Source: Chryseolinea soli
GTDB lineage: Bacteria > Bacteroidota > Bacteroidia > Cytophagales > Cyclobacteriaceae
Reading direction: 5' to 3'
Length of the DNA stretch: 64,000 nucleotides
Assembly: GCF_003589925.1 (NCBI RefSeq)
Contig: NZ_CP032382.1
Coordinates: 4,588,001-4,652,000 of the forward strand
Position 1 is the stretch's first letter, and each line of letters begins with the position of its first letter. The position numbers and the translations under genes are program-made. The notes under the pieces were generated by a model. The model was not told where the DNA came from and searched no databases. It saw only the letters and a program-made list of their open reading frames with translations. Positions 8,990-18,716 of the stretch are shown piece after piece.

Positions 8990-10215
8990 TGATACACTAC
9001 ACTTCACGCCCACGGCTTTTTGTCCTGGCGAGTCTTTTCCTCCTAACGTCCATCCCAACCCTGGCGCAGGAAAAATATTGGGTGAAGCCGGACAGTCTCT
9101 ACAAGTACGTGCAGCCCTCGGCCGCCCTGCAATTTTGGGGAACGTATACGTCTGGCGAGAAGGCGCAGTTTGCTGCAAACGGTCCGTTGGAAGCCGTCCA
9201 AAATCGCGTGAGCTTTATGGCGCGTCGCGCGCGTCTGGGCTTTAGCGGAAAGCCATACAAGGGCCTGAGCTACGCGGTGATGATCCAGTACGACAACCTG
9301 GGCAAAGACAAACTCAGCGGCGTGCGCGGAGCTACCAACACGGGAACACTCGGCATACTGGATGCGTATGTCACCTGGCGCTTTACCAAAAATGAAATGG
9401 GCGCCATCACCGTGGGTTATTTCCAACCGCAGATCAGCCGCGAATGTATTACCGGCGACTTGTTGGTGAACTCGTTCGACAAATCCGTTTCGCAAACCTA
9501 TATCCGTCAGCACATGGATGGCAAAAGCTATGGCCGGGCTACGGGTTTGAACATTGGCGGCTTAAAAAATTCCGGGTCCTTTTCGTTTGGTTACAACGTA
9601 GGGATATTCAACAATGTGACCACCGCAGCCGACCCCAAGAACTTTCCCGAAAGCGCCGGCAAGTACTGGTCGCCGTTGACGGTGGAGCGGCTCACGTTCA
9701 CCTTTGGTGATCCCGAAAAAAAGACCTACTCGATCAACTACGATGCGAACAACTATTACAGCAAACGCAACGGAGTGACCTTCGCCGTCTTTGGCTCGCA
9801 GCAGGGGCGTACCGATATTTTTCAAAACAACCACGTGAACGGATTTGACGTGCTCTTCAACTACAAAAACCTGAACCTTGACGGCGAATGGTCATGGCTT
9901 GAACGCAAAGCCGAAGGCCACACCCTTCGCGGTCAGACGGGACACATTCGCGCGGGATACAACATCGTAGTATCCGAAAAATATTTCCTGGAACCTTGTT
10001 TTATGTTGACGGACTATAGCGGCGACAGCAGTGGATCGGTTTCGGGCAGCGACCGTTTGTATGATGCAGGCGTGAACTGGTACCTCAATAAAAAGAACTG
10101 CAAGCTGAGTGTCCATTACATTGTGCAGGAGGGTGCCGGGGTCAATGGCTACACGGATGGGGTGACGTTTCAGAAAGGAAATTATGCCGGCGCTTCGTTG
10201 GTGTTGATGATTTAG
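8986..10215 (+). CDS. Porin, phosphate-selective OprO/OprP type
   Basis: Outer-membrane protein of 409 residues. Residues 1-27 are a signal peptide (LFLLTSIPTLAQ). The mature sequence has the family features: RRARLGFSGKPYKGLSYAVM, then a DAYVTW strand and a VGYFQPQISRE segment. It should form a 16-stranded diffusion channel. Starts are possible at ATG 8986 or ATG 8989; the first overlaps the sensor stop by four bases. In Bacteroidota this family is not restricted to phosphate, so the solute is unknown. The coupling to a Cache sensor suggests a shared ligand. Confidence 0.83.
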   Translation: MMIHYTSRPRLFVLASLFLLTSIPTLAQEKYWVKPDSLYKYVQPSAALQFWGTYTSGEKAQFAANGPLEAVQNRVSFMARRARLGFSGKPYKGLSYAVMIQYDNLGKDKLSGVRGATNTGTLGILDAYVTWRFTKNEMGAITVGYFQPQISRECITGDLLVNSFDKSVSQTYIRQHMDGKSYGRATGLNIGGLKNSGSFSFGYNVGIFNNVTTAADPKNFPESAGKYWSPLTVERLTFTFGDPEKKTYSINYDANNYYSKRNGVTFAVFGSQQGRTDIFQNNHVNGFDVLFNYKNLNLDGEWSWLERKAEGHTLRGQTGHIRAGYNIVVSEKYFLEPCFMLTDYSGDSSGSVSGSDRLYDAGVNWYLNKKNCKLSVHYIVQEGAGVNGYTDGVTFQKGNYAGASLVLMI

Positions 10216-10440
10216 GTTGAGGGATAAGAATAGTAAAGATAGGGTTAAACGTTAGGCGTTATTTTGTTTTGGGTTGTGGGACTGACTGTTTGCTTACGCG
10301 GCAGGAAGTCCCTTTTTTATGGCACTGCTTAAAGGCATTCGCCTGGATACAATATTCCCATAACTGCGGTGGCGCGTCATGCCATCAAAAATGTGGACAC
10401 CGATCGAGGTATTGTGTGGCTGCCACAGGCAGGTGGGAAG

Positions 10441-10992
10441 TCAAGATTTTTTTAGCCCATTGAGAATTAAATCGAATAGTTGATTTTGTCTGCTTTCCAG
10501 AGACTCCACCGTTTGGTCGGCTTCCATGATGTCCCATTCAAGCACGTTGATTCGCAATTCGGCTAACAGCATCGTATCAAAATTGCGATATATCCCCGTT
10601 TGCTGACCTTTCACAAACAAGTCATTTAACATGATGATCAGTTCATGTTTGTATCGTTTTATCAGTTTGTAGGCGGCAGGATAATACTTCCGGATATCAT
10701 AAAAGAACATGGGTCCCGCTTCGAGGGCGCGGTTAACGATGAACCCGTTAAAAATAGAGAGTCGTTTGATCTCCGTTTCTTCCCGAGTCATCCGGCTTTT
10801 GAGATCCAATCTGCTTTTTTCGACGGATAGTTTTACGAAATCCGTTACCATGGCATCCTTATCGGTGTAAACCTTGTAAAGCGTTTTCTTGGAGACACCC
10901 AGGTGTCTGGAGATATCATCCATGGTTACCCCATGGAATCCCCATTTTCCGAACAGGTGTCCACACCCTGCCAGTATGTGATCTTTCTCCAT
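10441..10992 (-). CDS. TetR/AcrR family transcriptional regulator
   Basis: Regulator of 183 residues with a standard N-terminal helix-turn-helix (GFHGVTMDDISRHLGVSKKT, then LYKVYTDKDAM). The C-terminal ligand-binding region contains FFYDIRKYYP. It is the last gene of the efflux cluster, 48 bases after the TolC gene on the same strand. TetR proteins in this position usually repress their pump genes and release DNA when an exported drug binds; here that is inferred from context. It converges with the porin gene. Confidence 0.9.
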   Translation of the reverse strand: MEKDHILAGCGHLFGKWGFHGVTMDDISRHLGVSKKTLYKVYTDKDAMVTDFVKLSVEKSRLDLKSRMTREETEIKRLSIFNGFIVNRALEAGPMFFYDIRKYYPAAYKLIKRYKHELIIMLNDLFVKGQQTGIYRNFDTMLLAELRINVLEWDIMEADQTVESLESRQNQLFDLILNGLKKS

Positions 10993-11040
10993 AACTAGTT
11001 CGTATCAGGGACCGCCATGGCGCCATGCGATCCGATTCGC

Positions 11041-12342
11041 TTAATGCCCTAATTCTCCCAGGGTTCTTTTTAAATTCGCTTCGGCTATTTTATAGCCGAC
11101 CTTTGCATCAATAACGTTGCTATAGGCTTGCTGCCAGATGGTTTGTGCATCCAGGACATCTTTTCCGGCGATGGTACCGGCTTGGAAACGGTCTCGACTT
11201 AATCGTAAATTTTCGGCGGCTTGTTCTAAAGAAAGCGCTGCCAATTTAACGCGTCTTGCATTTTGGTTCAGTTGTAAGACCGACTGCTGTACTTGCAGCG
11301 AGATAATTTCTTTGCTCTCCTGGAGTTGATGTTCCTGCGCATAAATACGGTATTGCTGTTCTCTCACCTTCTCCGTTCGCTTGCCCCAACCGAATAGGGG
11401 AACATTCACGGTTAACAAACCATAATAGCTGGCGAGCGATGTGCCATTATTTTCCGGATTGATCCCTTGCTTCCCAAACGCACTGACACCGCTGATGCCG
11501 AGTGAAATACTGGGCAACAGTTCTCCTCTGTAAATTCGCTCCTGTAGCCGGGCAGATTCCAATGTTTTCTCCTGGATGCGAATTTCCGAGCGAACCGTCT
11601 GTGCGTGTGTTGTCAAGTCGGAAATGGAAAGCGAGTCAAACGTTCCGGTGATGCTATCCGATACATTGAAGTCTATGCTATCGGCCAGGCCAGTGAGTTG
11701 CGCCAGATTCAGCTTTGCCAGCGTAAGTGCATCTCGCCCTTGGATCAGGTTTAACGCGTTTTGATTTTGCTGGACGCGGGCGCGGAGCAGATCGTTTTTA
11801 TAGGTAATGCCGGCAGTATATTGGTTGTTAATGTCGACGACTAACGCAGTCAATTGCTTGTGGCTCTGCTCGGCTAATGCAATTTGCTCTTTTGCGGAGA
11901 TCACTTGCCAGTAGGTCACTTCGGTATTGTACAGCACATCGGAAGTGGTCAACGCCTTGCGTTCCGTTTGAATGTCCACCGTGGCGGCGGCCACTTTTTT
12001 CTCCAATTGGTTTCTGCCTCCCGAATAGATGGGCTGGTTAAAATTGATCCCCGGACTTACACCCTGTTCGGGCAGTAGCGTGTTGAGCGGTTTTCCAAAA
12101 TAAAATCCGGTCACCGAACCGTCAATGGTAAACTTACTCTTGGTGTCGGCCTGCTTTTTTTGCGATTCGGCAACCAGAATATTCTGATCCGCGGTTTTTA
12201 TATTGTTATTCTGACGGATAGCGAGTTGTCTAAACTCATCCAGCGTTATGTTGCGCTGCGCCGCCACGAACGAAGACTGTAGTAACGCGAGTATGAATAT
12301 GAATAAGGAGCCCGGGAGGATCCCCGATGTTGTCGACTTCAT
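11041..12342 (-). CDS. TolC family outer-membrane efflux protein
   Basis: Outer-membrane channel component of 433 residues. It has a signal peptide (FIFILALLQSSFVAAQ), two long alpha-hairpin regions rich in Gln, Ala and Leu, and the repeated architecture of TolC/OEP proteins (ITLDEFRQLAIRQNN at the start, EANLKRTLGELG at the end). It would form the trimeric exit duct for the RND pump encoded just upstream. The gene starts 59 bases after the pump gene and is followed by the TetR gene 48 bases later, consistent with one transcript. Confidence 0.92.
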   Translation of the reverse strand: MKSTTSGILPGSLFIFILALLQSSFVAAQRNITLDEFRQLAIRQNNNIKTADQNILVAESQKKQADTKSKFTIDGSVTGFYFGKPLNTLLPEQGVSPGINFNQPIYSGGRNQLEKKVAAATVDIQTERKALTTSDVLYNTEVTYWQVISAKEQIALAEQSHKQLTALVVDINNQYTAGITYKNDLLRARVQQNQNALNLIQGRDALTLAKLNLAQLTGLADSIDFNVSDSITGTFDSLSISDLTTHAQTVRSEIRIQEKTLESARLQERIYRGELLPSISLGISGVSAFGKQGINPENNGTSLASYYGLLTVNVPLFGWGKRTEKVREQQYRIYAQEHQLQESKEIISLQVQQSVLQLNQNARRVKLAALSLEQAAENLRLSRDRFQAGTIAGKDVLDAQTIWQQAYSNVIDAKVGYKIAEANLKRTLGELGH

Positions 12343-12401
12343 TTGATGTTATTTTATATGATGTTTTAGTTTGTTGCTAAGCCTGGTGCTTCCCTTTCAA
12401 A

Positions 12402-15400
12402 TCAAATGAGCTCCGGCTTATATTGGATATGCTCGTCGGCGTCCGGTTGATTCATTTCTTCATGAACCACCTGCGGTTTAATGAATTTGTAATAAAGCAC
12501 GGGCACCACCAGGAGGGTCATTACCATGGAGAAGACAAGACCCAATGCCAACACGCTTCCTAACGGCGACCACAATGGCGACTTGCTGAGGATCATCGGA
12601 ACAACGCCGATCGCCGCTGCCGAAGAAGTTAAAAAGATGGGCCGCATTCTTCTTTTTGCCGAGGCTATGGCTGCGGCCTTCAGCGTATAGCCGTGCTCGC
12701 GAATCAATTCATCGGCATAATCCACCAGGATGATTCCATTGCGCACGACAATTCCCATCAGACTTATAATGCCGATGAATGCCGTAAAACCCATGGGATT
12801 GCCGGTCAGCAAAAGTCCAAGCATGGCACCGAGCAAACTCAGCGGGAAAGCCGCTAGCACGATCAGCACTTTTTTAATGCTTTTGAACTGAAACAGCAAC
12901 GTGAGGAAAATGAGCATCAGACTGATCAAAAGCGACTTGCCCATGTCTGGAGAAGTTTCGCCGGATGACTCCACTTCGCCTCCATAGTTGATGGTGATGC
13001 CCGCGGGCAGTGTAAGGGCTGCTATTTTTGGCTTTACTTCGTTGACGATGGTCGTAGCCGTGATGCCATACTGTGCTTCAGACCGAACCGTAAGCGTGCG
13101 AAGTCCATTGCGATGAGCAATGACGCCGGTATGCCACGCCGGTTGGAGTTCTACGACTTCTTTGAGTGGCACCTTTGTGTTGTATTGCGACGTGACGTAG
13201 ATGTTTTGAAGCTTATCCAGGCCATCGCGATTTTTTCCATCGAGTCGCAAAACAATGTCAATGGGTTTATCATCCTCCCAGAGCGTGGAGACAGTGTTTC
13301 CTTTGATCTCACCCCCCAGCGTTTGGGTAATGGTAGAGTGACTTACACCCAGACGGCTTGCTGCGTCCTCTTTGATGATGGCACGCACTCCAAAATAGTC
13401 ATCTTGGTAATCGGTGCGGATCCAGTTCGTGCCTTTCGTCTTCTCAACAATGGCAGCGATTTGTGCCGCCACCCGTTTTTGGTCTTTTAAATTTTCGCCC
13501 ACGACGCGGATCTCTACGGGAGCCGGTGTCTCCTTATTCGACAACTGCCTTACCCTCACATAACCGTTGGGAAGAAAATTTTTGAACTTTGTCAGGTATT
13601 CACCGATCATCTCCACGGTGGCTTCCTCACTGGTGGTGTTGATAAATATTTGCGCAAAATTTTCGCGCGGCGTTTCCGGAGCATAGGTGGCGTGGAAACG
13701 GGGAGAGGAAGTGCCTACAAAGCTGGCCGTGGTGACAATGCGCGGATCATCTTTTATGGCGGCTTCTACTTTTTCTACGGCCTTGGCGGTTGCCGAAACA
13801 TCGGTGCCATTTTGCATCCATAGCTCCAGGTTAAATTGATTTCGCTCGGCCATCGGAAACAGTTCCTCCTGTACACCGCCGCCAACCACCATAGCCAGAA
13901 AGACGGAAAAAAGACCTGTGAACATCGTAAGCTTTGGCCAACGAAAGCAAAACTCCACTGCCTTGTTGAACCCGTCCTGTAAGAGATCGAGTATGTTCTT
14001 TTTTGCAGGACGATCGGCTACATGATGCTTGAGCCCTTTTTTCAAGAAGACATAACACATATAAGGTGTTAAAAGCAGGGCAACCAGAAAGGAAGCGAAT
14101 AATGCGATGGATACGGCGATCGGCAAAGAGACGATGAACTCCTTGGGAAGTCCTCTCAGAACAAACGCCAGCGGCATGAAGGCAAAAATGATGGCAGCGG
14201 TTGCCGTAAACACCGGGATCATCAACTGCGTTGCGCTCTGCCACGCGGCTGTCCAATTCGCAACGCCCTCATCCAGTTTTTCGATATAATTATCCACGAT
14301 GACGATCGCGTCGTCGACCACCATCCCCAGCACGACAATCAGTGCGGCGAGCGATACCTGATGAATTTCTATTCCCACCAAATTGAGGATGGCAAAGGTT
14401 ATCGCGATGGACACGGGTGCGGCAATCGCCGATATGGAAGCGATGCGGAAGGGGAGGAGTAACATCACCACGACGATCACCGCAGCAATGGCGATCCCAA
14501 ATTCCACCATGAAATGACTTACCCGTTCGCCCACCACTTCAGGTTGGTCGACGATGGTCCGGATGGTAACATCGGCGGGCAACGTCTTCTTTACGGCTTC
14601 AATTTTCTTGTTGAGGTCATCGCCAAGGAACACGATGTTATTTCCAGGTTGCATTTGCACGGTCAGCATCATCACATTGTCGCTGCCGACCTTTATAAAA
14701 CTATTCAGTTCTTCATAGCGTCGTTCAATCCGTGCGACATCTTTCAGTCGGACCACTTTTCCGTCGGGGCTGCTGAAAATGATCTGGTTGCCGATGGCCG
14801 CCTCATCTTTGTACCGGCTGTTGGCAAAGATGGGAACATTACTGGCCGACAAAGTAATGTCGCCGGTATAGTTGGTCACATTCTGTGTTTGTAATACAGC
14901 CGACAGCGTGGCAAAATCAAACCCATATTGCTGCATCTTTTCATCGTCAACAATGATATAGATCTGTTGACGCTGTCCACCGTATCGATTGATCTTAGAG
15001 ACTTCGGGAATCGTTTTAATGCCGTCCTCGATCTTGTCCAGATACTTTTCAACTTCGGCATAGCTTCGGCCGGGTGCGCTCACCGTGATCATCTGCGCAA
15101 CCACATCGCCGAATTCGCTATTGACAATCGGACCCTGTACACCGGGAGGAAGGGTAGGACGCAAGGTGCTATTCAACCCATGCTGCAAGGTGCTCCAAAA
15201 CTTTTTGGGGTCTTTTACCTCGTCGTTCAACTCCGCGATAATGACCACCTGACCTTCTTTTGTTTCCGAGCGGGTTTTCGCCTTCTTGATCTCTTCGAAA
15301 CTGAAAAGGAACTGCTCAATTTTGTCGGTCACCTGCTTTTCCACCTGGAGCTCATCCGCACCCGGATAGAGTGCAAAGACAATACCTTGTCTCACCGTAA

Positions 15401-15533
15401 TGCGCGGGTCCTCGCTCCGGGGCATCGTGATCAACGCCACGATCCCCACCACAACCAATAATCCCGCAATCAACATCGATATCTGACTATACTTCATCGA
15501 TGCTTCAATAATGTTTATTCTTCGTTTTTTCAT
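12402..15533 (-). CDS. RND efflux transporter permease (AcrB/HAE-1-like)
   Basis: Inner-membrane pump of 1043 residues, the normal length for the family. It has twelve hydrophobic helices in two halves with large periplasmic loops. The N-terminus carries the segment MPRSEDPRI after the first helix. The proton-relay helix reads ALIVVLGMVVDDAIVIVDNY with the paired aspartates. The second half has the matching GIVVRNGIILVDYADELI. The MPRSEDPRI type is a divergent HAE-1 branch; the substrate is not evident, and heavy-metal signature residues were not recognised. It lies between adaptor and TolC genes with gaps of 54 and 59 bases. Confidence 0.93.
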   Translation of the reverse strand: MKKRRINIIEASMKYSQISMLIAGLLVVVGIVALITMPRSEDPRITVRQGIVFALYPGADELQVEKQVTDKIEQFLFSFEEIKKAKTRSETKEGQVVIIAELNDEVKDPKKFWSTLQHGLNSTLRPTLPPGVQGPIVNSEFGDVVAQMITVSAPGRSYAEVEKYLDKIEDGIKTIPEVSKINRYGGQRQQIYIIVDDEKMQQYGFDFATLSAVLQTQNVTNYTGDITLSASNVPIFANSRYKDEAAIGNQIIFSSPDGKVVRLKDVARIERRYEELNSFIKVGSDNVMMLTVQMQPGNNIVFLGDDLNKKIEAVKKTLPADVTIRTIVDQPEVVGERVSHFMVEFGIAIAAVIVVVMLLLPFRIASISAIAAPVSIAITFAILNLVGIEIHQVSLAALIVVLGMVVDDAIVIVDNYIEKLDEGVANWTAAWQSATQLMIPVFTATAAIIFAFMPLAFVLRGLPKEFIVSLPIAVSIALFASFLVALLLTPYMCYVFLKKGLKHHVADRPAKKNILDLLQDGFNKAVEFCFRWPKLTMFTGLFSVFLAMVVGGGVQEELFPMAERNQFNLELWMQNGTDVSATAKAVEKVEAAIKDDPRIVTTASFVGTSSPRFHATYAPETPRENFAQIFINTTSEEATVEMIGEYLTKFKNFLPNGYVRVRQLSNKETPAPVEIRVVGENLKDQKRVAAQIAAIVEKTKGTNWIRTDYQDDYFGVRAIIKEDAASRLGVSHSTITQTLGGEIKGNTVSTLWEDDKPIDIVLRLDGKNRDGLDKLQNIYVTSQYNTKVPLKEVVELQPAWHTGVIAHRNGLRTLTVRSEAQYGITATTIVNEVKPKIAALTLPAGITINYGGEVESSGETSPDMGKSLLISLMLIFLTLLFQFKSIKKVLIVLAAFPLSLLGAMLGLLLTGNPMGFTAFIGIISLMGIVVRNGIILVDYADELIREHGYTLKAAAIASAKRRMRPIFLTSSAAAIGVVPMILSKSPLWSPLGSVLALGLVFSMVMTLLVVPVLYYKFIKPQVVHEEMNQPDADEHIQYKPELI

Positions 15534-15587
15534 GGGTTCTTATCCATCTGTAGATTCGCTTGTTCCTTCATTTTTTGAGCGCGTCGG

Positions 15588-16613
15588 TTAAAGCGACACC
15601 GTTTGACCGTCCTTCAATTGACTTTGTCCTTGTATGATCACGTTGTCACCAACGTGAAGACCTTCCGAGATAATGATCTCATCCCGTAACAGGCCATCAA
15701 CGACGACCCTCTTTTTGATGGCCCTGTTTTTATTGTCCACAATGAAGACGTAGGTAAATTCTTCCGGATCGCGAACCACGGCATCGGCGGGAACGGTCAA
15801 TGCCTCGCGTTTGTGATCCGTCGAAATGGTGATGTTTGCCAACATGCCGGGCAGAAGCTTTCCATTGGCGTTGACAAGTTTGACTTTCACTTCAAAACTT
15901 CGCGTGGAAGCATCTGCCTGCGGGTTAAGGATATTGATCTTTCCGTCTCTGGTTTCTTGTATGGCCGGAACCGTGACCGTTGCCGGCGTGCCGGCAGCGA
16001 GCTTGCTGATCTCACTTTCTGAAACGGAGATCTTGGCGTATACCAGATCGGTCTTCACCAGGGTGAAGGCCATCACTCCGGGAGAGGCGATAGCACCCCT
16101 TTCAATTTCTTTTGCCGTAACAATGCCAGCAAACGGAGCATAGAGTTTGGTGTCTGCCAATCTTTTGGCCGCGATACTCTTGTTTGCTTTCGCCTGTGAT
16201 AAGGCAACCTTGGCGGCGATGTGCTCCCGGGCAGGCAGACTTCCTTTTGTATACAGCTCATCGAGTCGATTGAAATTATCCTGTGCCTGTTCGAGGGAAG
16301 CTTCTGCGAGGGAGACGTTGTTCTGGTATTCGATGGTTTCGATCGAAGCCAGTAACTGCCCTTCGGCAACGTGCTGCCCTTCCTCGACGTGAACAGCGAC
16401 CACTCTTCCCGGAACGGAAAACCCCAGCGAAACGGAATTGTCCGCCTCAATCGAGCCACTGTAAGAAAGGGTCTCGGCTATGCCATTCGCTGCCAGTTGT
16501 CGTGTGCTGACTTTCAAAGGAGGAGCAGCGGGTTCTTTGTCCACGCTCTTGGTACAACCTGCCAGCAGGATCACGGCCAGACTGAATGAGGACAATTGCT
16601 TAAATACGTTCAT
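15588..16613 (-). CDS. RND efflux periplasmic adaptor (membrane fusion lipoprotein)
   Basis: Adaptor of 341 residues starting at MNVFKQLSSF (16613); an upstream in-frame extension to 16679 is not signal-like. The signal ends with the lipobox ILLAGC, so it is lipid-anchored. Domains in order: barrel-sandwich hybrid half (VSVEADNS-like region SGSIEADNSVSLGF, VVAVHVEEGQHVAEGQ), helical hairpin with QAQDNF and KANKSIAAKRL, second lipoyl half (LYAPFAGIVTAKEIE), beta-barrel, and a membrane-proximal domain. It bridges the pump and TolC. It is 62 bases downstream of the SDR-like gene. Confidence 0.92.
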   Translation of the reverse strand: MNVFKQLSSFSLAVILLAGCTKSVDKEPAAPPLKVSTRQLAANGIAETLSYSGSIEADNSVSLGFSVPGRVVAVHVEEGQHVAEGQLLASIETIEYQNNVSLAEASLEQAQDNFNRLDELYTKGSLPAREHIAAKVALSQAKANKSIAAKRLADTKLYAPFAGIVTAKEIERGAIASPGVMAFTLVKTDLVYAKISVSESEISKLAAGTPATVTVPAIQETRDGKINILNPQADASTRSFEVKVKLVNANGKLLPGMLANITISTDHKREALTVPADAVVRDPEEFTYVFIVDNKNRAIKKRVVVDGLLRDEIIISEGLHVGDNVIIQGQSQLKDGQTVSL

Positions 16614-16675
16614 AAAAATTATTCGTTTTGTTTTTTGTGGTGAGACTAAACCGGTTTGTAAAAATTGGGAGGGAG

Positions 16676-17374
16676 TCAAAGTAAATCTTCGACCAAGACG
16701 TTTCGTGGCGGTGAATGAAACAATGCTTTTGTCTTCGTGCTGTTATCTTCAAAGAGACCAAGTATGAAATCGGCTTCCTTGTCTCTGTTGACATTTTCAT
16801 TTTCGGGCTGCGAGAATACGTGATAGTAGCGCACGCCATATGCCCCGACTTCACGATCAAGTTCTTTCGACATCTCCATGTGCAGCAAGCTGGCAATCCT
16901 GCCCAAAGGGGAGGGTGCGGATGTTAATAGTATGGGGTCGCTGCAGATCTGGATGAAGGTGCCGCGTCCGTGATATTTCATGAGCGGAAGGAGAAGCTTT
17001 GCCGCCATAAACCAAGAGGACAAGCTCTCGTATTGCATCTTGTCCCAGGTAACATAGTCGAGTTCGGTGAGCGGCAGCGTGGAGTAGGTAGCGCAGGACA
17101 GAATAATAACCAGGTCAATCCTTCCGTAACTCAATTGAATGTGATCGGCGATCTCTTTCGATCTTTCGTAGTCCGTCGGGTCGGTGACCAACGTCACTAA
17201 TGAACCGGTGGAAATGTCGGCGACTTCAGTTTTTATCCGGAGAATCGTTTCCGCGTTGGGCGCAGGCACAATGACCAACGCACCGCGCTGAAGCAGCTGC
17301 CGGATAATCGAAATTTCAAGCGATTGCGTTGATCCTGCAACGATTGAAATGATATTCTTGAGTGACTGATCCAT
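16676..17374 (-). CDS. Degenerate short-chain dehydrogenase/reductase-like protein
   Basis: Rossmann-type protein of 232 residues with the SDR layout but weak catalytic motifs. The cofactor loop keeps only the first Gly (VAGSTQSLE at 12-20, where TGxxxGxG is expected). The NNAG motif is replaced by LSCAT (92-96). Ser145 in QICSD matches the catalytic Ser, but no YxxxK follows in 146-175. It is probably not an active oxidoreductase, or a very divergent one; NmrA-like sensing of a cofactor is possible. It is encoded 73 bases after the AraC gene and 62 before the adaptor gene on the same strand, so it may be co-regulated with efflux. Confidence 0.7.
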   Translation of the reverse strand: MDQSLKNIISIVAGSTQSLEISIIRQLLQRGALVIVPAPNAETILRIKTEVADISTGSLVTLVTDPTDYERSKEIADHIQLSYGRIDLVIILSCATYSTLPLTELDYVTWDKMQYESLSSWFMAAKLLLPLMKYHGRGTFIQICSDPILLTSAPSPLGRIASLLHMEMSKELDREVGAYGVRYYHVFSQPENENVNRDKEADFILGLFEDNSTKTKALFHSPPRNVLVEDLL

Positions 17375-17447
17375 AGTGATGACATCCTTCGGGGATGACG
17401 ATACAAAGATGGATCACGCAGGAGGTGAACGGAATGTTGAAAAGTAC

Positions 17448-18434
17448 TTAATGTATGTCTGAAAGTACGCGTTCGGGCAGGAGTGCAGATTGCTCTTCCA
17501 CCAGGATCGACGCGTCTTGTTTGCTTTTCCGGTACTCGGAGGGTGTGAGACTTGTTTTGTTTTTAAAGAACTTGCTGAAAAAGAATTGGTCGCTGAACTG
17601 CAACAAAAGGGCAACCTGCCCGATCGAATAGACCGGGTCATTCAACAAGATCATCGCCTCGGTGATGACCATCTCGTCGATCAGGTCTCCTGCTGTTTTA
17701 CCTACGGCCTCTTTTACCGTTTGGGTTAAATACCGTGGCGTGACGGCAAGTTGGCCGGCGTAAAATTGCACACTCCGTTCTTCCCGATAGTACTTGATGA
17801 GTAACTTCATAAAGCGGGCGGCCAGATCTTGCTTGCGCGTGGGCTTGGTTTTTAATTTTTGATTGTGATGATAAAAGACATTGACGAGCTCATAGACCAG
17901 GAGGCTGAAATTGTGGTGAATGATCTCTTGTGAAAATTCACTCTTCTGCCGGGTCACGATGTTGGCATAGAGCATGTTAAAGATCCTGGACAGCAAAACG
18001 ATCTCGTCATTTTCCAAGGCGACGTGCGTGTTGAGATCCGGCCCGAGCAACTTGAACGCGGAAAGATACTTTTGATAGATGCCAACTTTAAGAAGAAAGT
18101 CTTTAGAGAAGGACAGGCACCTGCTGGAGATGAATTCAGAAGAGCCGATGAATTGGCAGATCGTACCCGGTTCGATCAAAACAAATTCTCCTTCGCCAAT
18201 GACATGATGTGTGAGATTCAACTTTAGGGATATTTCTCCCGAGGTGACCATGAATAGAAAATACTGATCGACTCGAAAAGGATAGAAAATAGGGATGGCC
18301 TTTTTCTCATTCTCGGCAACGGAAACCTGGAGGCCGTCTAATTGCTTGGTTTGCCCAAGGATAGTAAGGAGTTCCGAAAACGTGTGATTACGGACCATTT
18401 GTTCAGTATGCTTCGTTTGTTCAGTTGTCATCAT
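17448..18434 (-). CDS. AraC family transcriptional regulator
   Basis: Regulator of 328 residues. The N-terminal half is a cupin-like sensing domain (FMVTSGEISLKLNL, GEFVLIEPGTICQF). The C-terminal half has the two helix-turn-helices of AraC proteins: YAGQLAVTPRYLTQTVKEA, then IGQVALLLQFSDQFFFSKFF and the closing SLTPSEYRK. It is the first gene of the minus-strand series AraC-SDR-adaptor-pump-TolC-TetR and probably activates it; AraC proteins of this shape often control an adjacent SDR gene. Start codons ATG 18434 and 18431 are both possible. Confidence 0.9.
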   Translation of the reverse strand: MMTTEQTKHTEQMVRNHTFSELLTILGQTKQLDGLQVSVAENEKKAIPIFYPFRVDQYFLFMVTSGEISLKLNLTHHVIGEGEFVLIEPGTICQFIGSSEFISSRCLSFSKDFLLKVGIYQKYLSAFKLLGPDLNTHVALENDEIVLLSRIFNMLYANIVTRQKSEFSQEIIHHNFSLLVYELVNVFYHHNQKLKTKPTRKQDLAARFMKLLIKYYREERSVQFYAGQLAVTPRYLTQTVKEAVGKTAGDLIDEMVITEAMILLNDPVYSIGQVALLLQFSDQFFFSKFFKNKTSLTPSEYRKSKQDASILVEEQSALLPERVLSDIH

Positions 18435-18716
18435 ACGAGTCGGTTTGTAAGCCTTAAGACGTAAAGAATCCAGGAGGTAGACGAAAGAACCCAGGCTTTA
18501 TTTTAAGCTTGCCGCCGAAGAAGCGCCAATAATGTCCAAATCAAGATGGCATTTTTGATAGTGACGAGCTTTCCAGCAAAATCGACACACGCCTTGTCGC
18601 ATTAAATCAACGGCTTAACAGAAAATTGGCGTGGTCATGTTTACAAATTTGAATACGGCTAAGCCCGTGCGACCTCATCGATAGGACCTGGTAAAGACAG
18701 TCGATTTTTCAAAGCG

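Noticed and set aside
10216..10440. Small plus-strand ORF near 10269 between porin and TetR genes
   Set aside because: It extends into the convergent TetR gene, has no signal or domain, and the gap shows no promoter.
12402..15533. Heavy-metal (CusA-type) identity for the first RND pump
   Set aside because: The MPRSEDPRI segment and the paired-aspartate helix fit the HAE-1-like group; no metal-relay methionines were recognised.
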